DNA from: an uncultured Clostridium sp.
GTDB taxonomy: Bacteria > Bacillota > Clostridia > TANB77 > CAG-508
DNA: 8,922 nt
Assembly (NCBI GenBank): GCA_946496115.1
Contig: CAMMFK010000054.1
Coordinates: forward strand, 1 to 8,922
Direction: 5' to 3'
The position numbers and the translations under genes are program-made. Below, piece by piece: positions 4,692 to 8,922 of this stretch. The notes below the pieces were generated by a model, which saw only the letters and a program-made list of their open reading frames with translations, was not told the origin of the DNA and searched no databases. Numbering within the stretch: the first letter of the stretch is position 1; each line of letters begins with the position of its first letter.

Positions 4692-6713
4692 ATGAGAGAA
4701 TGGGTAATAACAAATGGAATTGGTGGATTTGCCTCATCAACAGATATGGGGCTAAATACTAGAAGATATCATGGATTGCTAATTGCTGCATGCAATCCAC
4801 CGGGCTTAAGAAAACTGATATTATCTAAAGTAGATGAAAGCATTGAACTAAATGGAAAAAAATATAATCTTTATACAAACACTTCAGGTGGAGTTACAAC
4901 AGAAGGATATAAATATATGCAAAAATTTGAAAAAACTATAATTCCAATTTATACTTACAAAGTAAAAAATGTAATTATAGAAAAATCAATATGTATGCTC
5001 CATGGTAAAAATACAGTTGTAATTGTATACAGAGTAATAAATCAAAAGGCTAAAGCTAAGTTATTGCTTACACCAATAGTCAACTTTAGAGATTTTCATG
5101 CAGAAACTCATGATTTAAAATTTAGATATACCCAAAAAATAAATAGAGATAAAGTTCAATTAGATTTTGGAGAAAATAAGGGAAAAATAAACCTATATGT
5201 AGAAGGTGCAAAATACAAAGAATATATTGATAATATCTTTTATTCAATGTTCTATCAAAGAGAGGCTTTAAGAGGATTTGATGCAGAAGAAAATCATGCT
5301 GTACCAGGAACATTTGAGGTCGAAATTAAGCCAAATGAGGATAAAGAAATTGTCTTTTTCTGCTCACTTGATGGAGAAACTGGAAATGGTTTAGAAGAAT
5401 TACAAAGATTAAGTGGAACTAAAATTATAGAAAATGAGAAAAAAAGAATAAATGAGCAAATAAAAAAGTCAGGTTTAATCGATTTTAAAAAGTTACCAAA
5501 AGAGGATGAGGAAAAGCAAAGCTATATTGACCTAGTTAATGAATACATGGTGGCATCGGACAATTTTATAGTGTATAGACCAAGTATGAAATTGCATACA
5601 ATAATTGCAGGATACCCATGGTTTCTAGACTGGGGAAGAGATACTTTAATCGCTTTTGAAGGACTTTTACTTATATCTAAAAAATATGACATTGCAAGAG
5701 AAGTTTTACTTACTTTAATAAGAAGAACGAAGCAAGGAATTGTTCCAAATGGATTTGATGAATATGATGGACATGCCTTATATAATAGTGCAGATGCCTC
5801 ACTTTTGCTATTTGAGGCAGTTCAAAAATATTTGGAATATACAGGAGATTATAACTTTGTAAGAGAACATTTATATGGAAAAATGATTAGAATAATTGAC
5901 AACTATATAGATGGAACAAATTTAGATGGCAATAATATTAGATTTGATGAAAAAACTTATCTTATTTCATCAGGAACAATGAATACTCAAAACACATGGA
6001 TGGATGCAAAAGTTAGAGGAATTCCTGTTACACCTAGAAACGGTAAAGCAGTAGAAATAAACGCAATGTGGTATAATGCATTAAGAGTGATGCAAGATAT
6101 ATCAAAACATTATATGAAAATGATAAGATATTATGAATATGGAATGCTTGCAAAAAATTGTCAAAAATCTTTTGTAAAAAGATTTTATAACCCATATAAA
6201 AAATGCTTGTATGACGTTCTTGGAGATGATAAAATAAGACCAAATCAAATATTTGCTTTAAGCTTAACATATCCTGTACTTGATTGTGACAAAGATATGG
6301 CAAAAGAAGTATTTGTTACAGTAACGCAGAAACTATTAAATAGATATGGATTGCAAACTTTAGCTTCAGGAGAGCCGGGATTTAGTGCAATTTATGAAGG
6401 CTCGCCAGAAGAAAGAGATAGCAAATATCATCAAGGCATAACATGGCCATGGCTTCTTGGACAGTATTACAATGCTCTCAAAAATTTAATAAAAGCAGAA
6501 AAAAATGAAGAGAGTAAACAAAAATTAATAAATACATTAACACAATTTAGAGTAAACACAGCAAATACATTTACTTATGAACTTACAAAAGGAAATACAG
6601 TTGGAAGTATTTGTGAAATATATGATTCGTGCGAACCTTGGGCAGGTAAAGGAGCATATGCTCAGGGCTGGAGTGTCGCAGAAGTATTTAGAATTTTGTT
6701 GGATAAACATTAA
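4692..6713 (+). CDS. Glycogen debranching enzyme, amylo-alpha-1,6-glucosidase type (GH133)
   Basis: A 673-residue enzyme that hydrolyses alpha-1,6 branch glucose in glycogen. The N-terminal beta-sandwich domain (about 1-260) opens with EWVITNGIGGFASSTDMGLN and RRYHGLLIAACNPP (25-38), characteristic of bacterial and archaeal debranching enzymes. The C-terminal (alpha/alpha)6 barrel (about 275-673) has GYPWFLDWGRDT (307-318), PNGFDEYDG (352-360), NTQNTWMDA (431-439), TPRNGKAVEINAMWYNAL (447-464), EPGFSAIYEG (561-570), GITWPWLLGQYYNAL (582-596) and YAQGWSVAEVFR (656-667). Acids in WGRDT and TWMDA (D317, D438) are candidates for catalysis. No signal peptide is visible, so it acts in the cytosol. 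Length fits the family. GGAGG (4680-4684) lies seven bases before ATG4692. The gap after yvcK is 72 bp with no terminator, so co-transcription with murB-yvcK is possible. No other glycogen genes lie in the window. Confidence 0.93.
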   Translation: MREWVITNGIGGFASSTDMGLNTRRYHGLLIAACNPPGLRKLILSKVDESIELNGKKYNLYTNTSGGVTTEGYKYMQKFEKTIIPIYTYKVKNVIIEKSICMLHGKNTVVIVYRVINQKAKAKLLLTPIVNFRDFHAETHDLKFRYTQKINRDKVQLDFGENKGKINLYVEGAKYKEYIDNIFYSMFYQREALRGFDAEENHAVPGTFEVEIKPNEDKEIVFFCSLDGETGNGLEELQRLSGTKIIENEKKRINEQIKKSGLIDFKKLPKEDEEKQSYIDLVNEYMVASDNFIVYRPSMKLHTIIAGYPWFLDWGRDTLIAFEGLLLISKKYDIAREVLLTLIRRTKQGIVPNGFDEYDGHALYNSADASLLLFEAVQKYLEYTGDYNFVREHLYGKMIRIIDNYIDGTNLDGNNIRFDEKTYLISSGTMNTQNTWMDAKVRGIPVTPRNGKAVEINAMWYNALRVMQDISKHYMKMIRYYEYGMLAKNCQKSFVKRFYNPYKKCLYDVLGDDKIRPNQIFALSLTYPVLDCDKDMAKEVFVTVTQKLLNRYGLQTLASGEPGFSAIYEGSPEERDSKYHQGITWPWLLGQYYNALKNLIKAEKNEESKQKLINTLTQFRVNTANTFTYELTKGNTVGSICEIYDSCEPWAGKGAYAQGWSVAEVFRILLDKH

Positions 6714-6746
6714 AATTTATTATTTACCTGAGCTCTAATATACATT

Positions 6747-6878
6747 CTTCCGCATTTACTTCGCGGTTCGCTTTGCTCAGCGCTCGCACGCGTCACTCAG
6801 CCTTTATACGAGAAAAAGGTTCAGGGCGACCTCGAACAAGTTTCGAGGATCGCGAGGCTTCGTTTGCTAAAAGCTTCA
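6747..6878. other. GC-rich structured intergenic island
   Basis: This spacer stands out sharply from the AT-rich surroundings: it is full of CG dinucleotides (TTCGCGGTTCGC, CAGCGCTCGCACGCG, GATCGCGAGG). A strong hairpin sits at 6826-6853: CCTCGAA/TTCGAGG (6830-6836/6842-6848) around CAAGT, extended by GCGA/TCGC across one bulged A. A smaller one is CCTTT/AAAGG (6801-6805/6815-6819). No T-run follows, so it is not a standard terminator, and no credible gene lies in it on either strand. It could be a dispersed intergenic repeat, an inserted fragment or a structured RNA. Confidence 0.6.
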
Positions 6879-6891
6879 GAACATATATTAT
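6864..6891 (+). promoter_or_regulatory. Possible promoter of ruvC
   Basis: TTGCTA (6864-6869), 16 bp, then TATTAT (6886-6891), about 32 bp before the ruvC ATG. Each hexamer is two bases off consensus. The position at the AT-rich edge of the GC island is suitable for the ruvC-holA unit, but the match is modest. Confidence 0.35.
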
Positions 6892-6922
6892 TGCTTAAAT
6901 AAACAAAAAATAGAGGTGAAAA

Positions 6923-7408
6923 ATGCGAATTTTAGGAATTGACCCGGGTTTTGCAATAACAGGGTATAGCATAATAGAATACAAAGGAAATCATTTTACT
7001 TTAATTGATTCAGGAGCAATACTCACCAAAGCAGGTGAGTCTTTTCCTGATAGACTTGTAAAAATATACGACGATATGCAAAATATTTTAGATACATATA
7101 AACCAGAAGTATTATCAATAGAGGAGTTATTTTTTAACACAAATACAACCACTGCTATAAATGTTGCACAGGCAAGAGGGATAGTGCTAGTTGTTGCAAG
7201 AAAAAATAATGTACCAATATATGAATATACTCCACTTCAAATAAAACAAGCAGTAACAGGATATGGAAGAGCAGACAAAATTCAAGTTCAAAAAATGGTA
7301 AAATCTATATTAAAAGTTGATAAATTACCAAAACTTGATGATACAACAGATAGTATGGCAGCAGCAATTTGCTATGCACATTCTAGTAGATTTTCAAAAG
7401 CATTGTGA
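6923..7408 (+). CDS. ruvC: Holliday junction resolvase RuvC
   Basis: RuvC is the dimeric, magnesium-dependent endonuclease that cuts Holliday junctions during recombination repair, working with the RuvAB branch-migration motor. The RNase H-like fold is clear: ILGIDPGFAITGYSI (3-17) with catalytic D7; SIEELFFNTNTTTAINVAQARG (65-86) with catalytic E67 or E68; YTPLQIKQAVTGYGRADKIQV (102-122); and LDDTTDSMAAAICYAH (138-153) with the last acid pair D140 and D143. All four acidic positions of the family are present. At 161 residues it is of normal length. The start ATG6923 follows AGAGGTG (6912-6918). ruvA and ruvB do not follow here as they do in many genomes; holA begins 14 bp downstream. Confidence 0.96.
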   Translation: MRILGIDPGFAITGYSIIEYKGNHFTLIDSGAILTKAGESFPDRLVKIYDDMQNILDTYKPEVLSIEELFFNTNTTTAINVAQARGIVLVVARKNNVPIYEYTPLQIKQAVTGYGRADKIQVQKMVKSILKVDKLPKLDDTTDSMAAAICYAHSSRFSKAL

Positions 7409-7422
7409 AAGGATGAGCTTAA

Positions 7423-8361
7423 ATGATTTATTTATTGTATGGTGAGGATGAATACTTAAGAAATGAATATTTAAAGAAAATAAAGAAAACGTTTGGCGAA
7501 ATTCAGCTAGGAATAAACTATGTGCAAGTTGATGAGAATAATGTGTCAAATATAATTTCAGATATAGAAACGCCAGCATTTGGATTCCCTACTAAACTAA
7601 TAATAGCAAAGGATACAGGACTTTTTAAAAAGAAAAATGCTTTAGCAGATTCTTTGTCAGAATATTTAAAAACTGCTAATTTAGAAGGAGTGGAACTTGT
7701 TTTTGTAGAGAACGAACCAGATAAGAATTCGTTATTTAACACAATAAGTAAAATAGGAGAGGCAAAAGATTTTAAAGAACAAAAACTACCACAGTTAATA
7801 ACAAAAGTAAAATCTATTGCAAAAGCATATAATGTAAACATTGCTGAAAATACAGCAAGTTATTTTATAGAATGTGTAGGAACAAACATGAGTGACATAA
7901 TTAATGAACTACGAAAGCTCATAGAATATGCAGGAAATGGCGGAACGATTGTAAAAGAGGATATAGATGCACTAAGTATAAAAAAGTCAGAAAGTATTAT
8001 ATTTGATTTAACAGATAATTTGGGAAGAAAAAAGATTGCAGATGCAATAGAAGTTTTGCATAATTTGATTTATGCGAAAGAACCAATACAAAGAATACTT
8101 ATCATGTTATACAATCATTTCAAAAAATTATACATAATAAAATTAGCAGTAGAAGAAAACAAAAATGTAGCACAAAGTTTAAAATTAAAGCCAAATCAGG
8201 CATTTTTAGTTGGTAAATATCAAACACAAGCAAAATATTTTAGTAAGGAGGAATTGCGAAGTTTACTTGAAGAACTAATAAAAATAGACAGTTCTTCAAA
8301 ATCTGGAGGAATAGAAATAAATGTTGGACTAGAAACTGTACTTTGCAAATATTGTTCATGA
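7423..8361 (+). CDS. holA: DNA polymerase III subunit delta
   Basis: The delta subunit of the clamp loader opens the beta sliding clamp during loading onto primed DNA. This 312-residue protein has the typical N-terminus YLLYGEDEYLRNEYLKKIKK (3-22, a degenerate AAA+ module without a Walker A lysine motif), the region ETPAFGFPTKLIIAKD (49-64) with the aromatic residue F53 near the presumed clamp contact, LVFVENEPDKNSLFNTISK (92-110), and a helical collar domain from about 205 onward (PIQRILIMLYNHFKKLYIIK at 221-240). Length is slightly below the common 330-345. The start ATG follows AAGGATGAG (7409-7417), right after the ruvC stop, and the gene ends in an ATGA overlap with the next one, so the three are probably transcribed together and the last pair translationally coupled. 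Confidence 0.92.
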   Translation: MIYLLYGEDEYLRNEYLKKIKKTFGEIQLGINYVQVDENNVSNIISDIETPAFGFPTKLIIAKDTGLFKKKNALADSLSEYLKTANLEGVELVFVENEPDKNSLFNTISKIGEAKDFKEQKLPQLITKVKSIAKAYNVNIAENTASYFIECVGTNMSDIINELRKLIEYAGNGGTIVKEDIDALSIKKSESIIFDLTDNLGRKKIADAIEVLHNLIYAKEPIQRILIMLYNHFKKLYIIKLAVEENKNVAQSLKLKPNQAFLVGKYQTQAKYFSKEELRSLLEELIKIDSSSKSGGIEINVGLETVLCKYCS

Positions 8362-8922
8362 AAGCATTAATAGATGGAAGAATTAGAGAAGAAGAATTTA
8401 AATATTTATTAGAAGAACTAAAATTAGACATTATTTTGATAGAACCATCAAAAAGTGTTTATCCTGAAATATCTGGGCATAGTGATATATTTTATGCAAA
8501 AATAGATGACAAAATTTATTGTAGTCCAAATGCAAGATATATACAAACAAATTTTATAATAGGAAAAGAACCTGTACGATATAGCTATCCAGATGATGTA
8601 AAATACAATGTTTGTCAAATTGGTAAATATGTAATAGGAAGCAAATACGTTGATGAAACATTAAAAGATAAAGTAAATGTTGTTGTAAAACAAGGTTATA
8701 CAAAATGTAATATTGCCGTTACAGGGGATAATTCATGTATCACATCAGATGTAGGAATATATGAAAAACTTAAAAGCTTAGGAATGGACGTATTACTTCT
8801 TCAAACAGATAATATTGGTTTAATAAATAAAGACCATCTATTTTCAGAAATGCATGGATTTATAGGTGGAGCAACAGCTTTAGTAAATGATACTTTTATA
8901 TTATTTGGAGATGTAGATTACT
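8358..8922 (+). CDS. DUF6873-type (GME-fold) protein, N-terminal part
   Basis: An open frame starts at ATG8358 (overlapping the holA stop as ATGA) and runs off the right edge after 188 complete codons. Visible segments: IEPSKSVYPEISGHSDIFYAKIDD (28-51) with an HSD triad at 41-43, IGKEPVRYSYPDDVKYNVCQIGKYVIGSKY (68-97, with YPxDVxYN), VVKQGYTKCNIAVTGDNSCITSD (109-131) and MHGFIGGATALV (165-176). These match my recollection of the clostridial family labelled DUF6873, related to the guanidino-group modifying fold of deiminases and amidinotransferases. H41, D43, H166 and C117 are residues to examine for catalysis, but no substrate is known to me. There is no signal peptide. The ribosome binding site would be inside holA, so coupling is likely. 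Coding is clear; family assignment is moderately sure. Confidence 0.78.
   Translation, partial: MKALIDGRIREEEFKYLLEELKLDIILIEPSKSVYPEISGHSDIFYAKIDDKIYCSPNARYIQTNFIIGKEPVRYSYPDDVKYNVCQIGKYVIGSKYVDETLKDKVNVVVKQGYTKCNIAVTGDNSCITSDVGIYEKLKSLGMDVLLLQTDNIGLINKDHLFSEMHGFIGGATALVNDTFILFGDVDY

Noticed and set aside
1..8922. CRISPR array, insertion sequence or prophage genes
   Set aside because: I found no regularly spaced repeats, transposase or phage structural genes; the only mobile signals are the intron and the endonuclease gene with its partial copy.

Overview
The window reads as chromosome of an AT-rich, low-GC Gram-positive bacterium, most likely a member of the Clostridia. The reasons are the strong A/T bias at third codon positions, AGGAGG-type ribosome binding sites, consensus sigma-A promoters, tRNA genes that encode their own CCA, and gene content with clostridial-type relatives (murB, a membrane-anchored yvcK, holA followed by a DUF6873-type gene). 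TGA is used as a stop (ruvC, holA) and tryptophan is TGG, so the standard bacterial code applies. All recognised genes lie on the + strand.

Positions 1-737: the last codons of an unrecognised gene and a hairpin, then a near-perfect promoter driving a tRNA unit. It contains elongator tRNA-Met(CAU) and a tRNA-Tyr(GUA) split between anticodon bases 35 and 36 by a 227-nt ORF-less group I intron. I could fold the intron by hand into P1 to P9, including the bulged-A P7 guanosine site. A terminator closes the unit.

Positions 691-1860 are an accessory patch. A free-standing gene for a small PD-(D/E)XK endonuclease of the I-Ssp6803I type (the family known from a group I intron in cyanobacterial tRNA-fMet) starts 143 bp downstream of the intron. 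About 270 bp of hairpin-rich non-coding DNA follow. Next comes a second, truncated copy of the tRNA 3' flank, terminator and endonuclease 5' end, and then a decayed fragment that looks like the start of a dinD-type gene. A strong terminator ends the patch. Intron, nearby endonuclease and partial duplication together suggest a mobile system in which intron and homing endonuclease are physically separate but linked.

Positions 1861-8922 are ordinary housekeeping sequence: murB (peptidoglycan precursor synthesis) with its own extended -10 promoter, yvcK (envelope and central-carbon control), a GH133-type glycogen debranching enzyme, then after a GC-rich structured spacer ruvC (Holliday junction resolvase), holA (DNA polymerase III delta) and the start of a DUF6873-type gene overlapping holA by four bases. 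The first three genes have 70-80 bp gaps and may be co-transcribed. ruvC, holA and the DUF6873 gene form a tight second group. The rapZ and whiA genes that commonly flank yvcK in Firmicutes are absent here.
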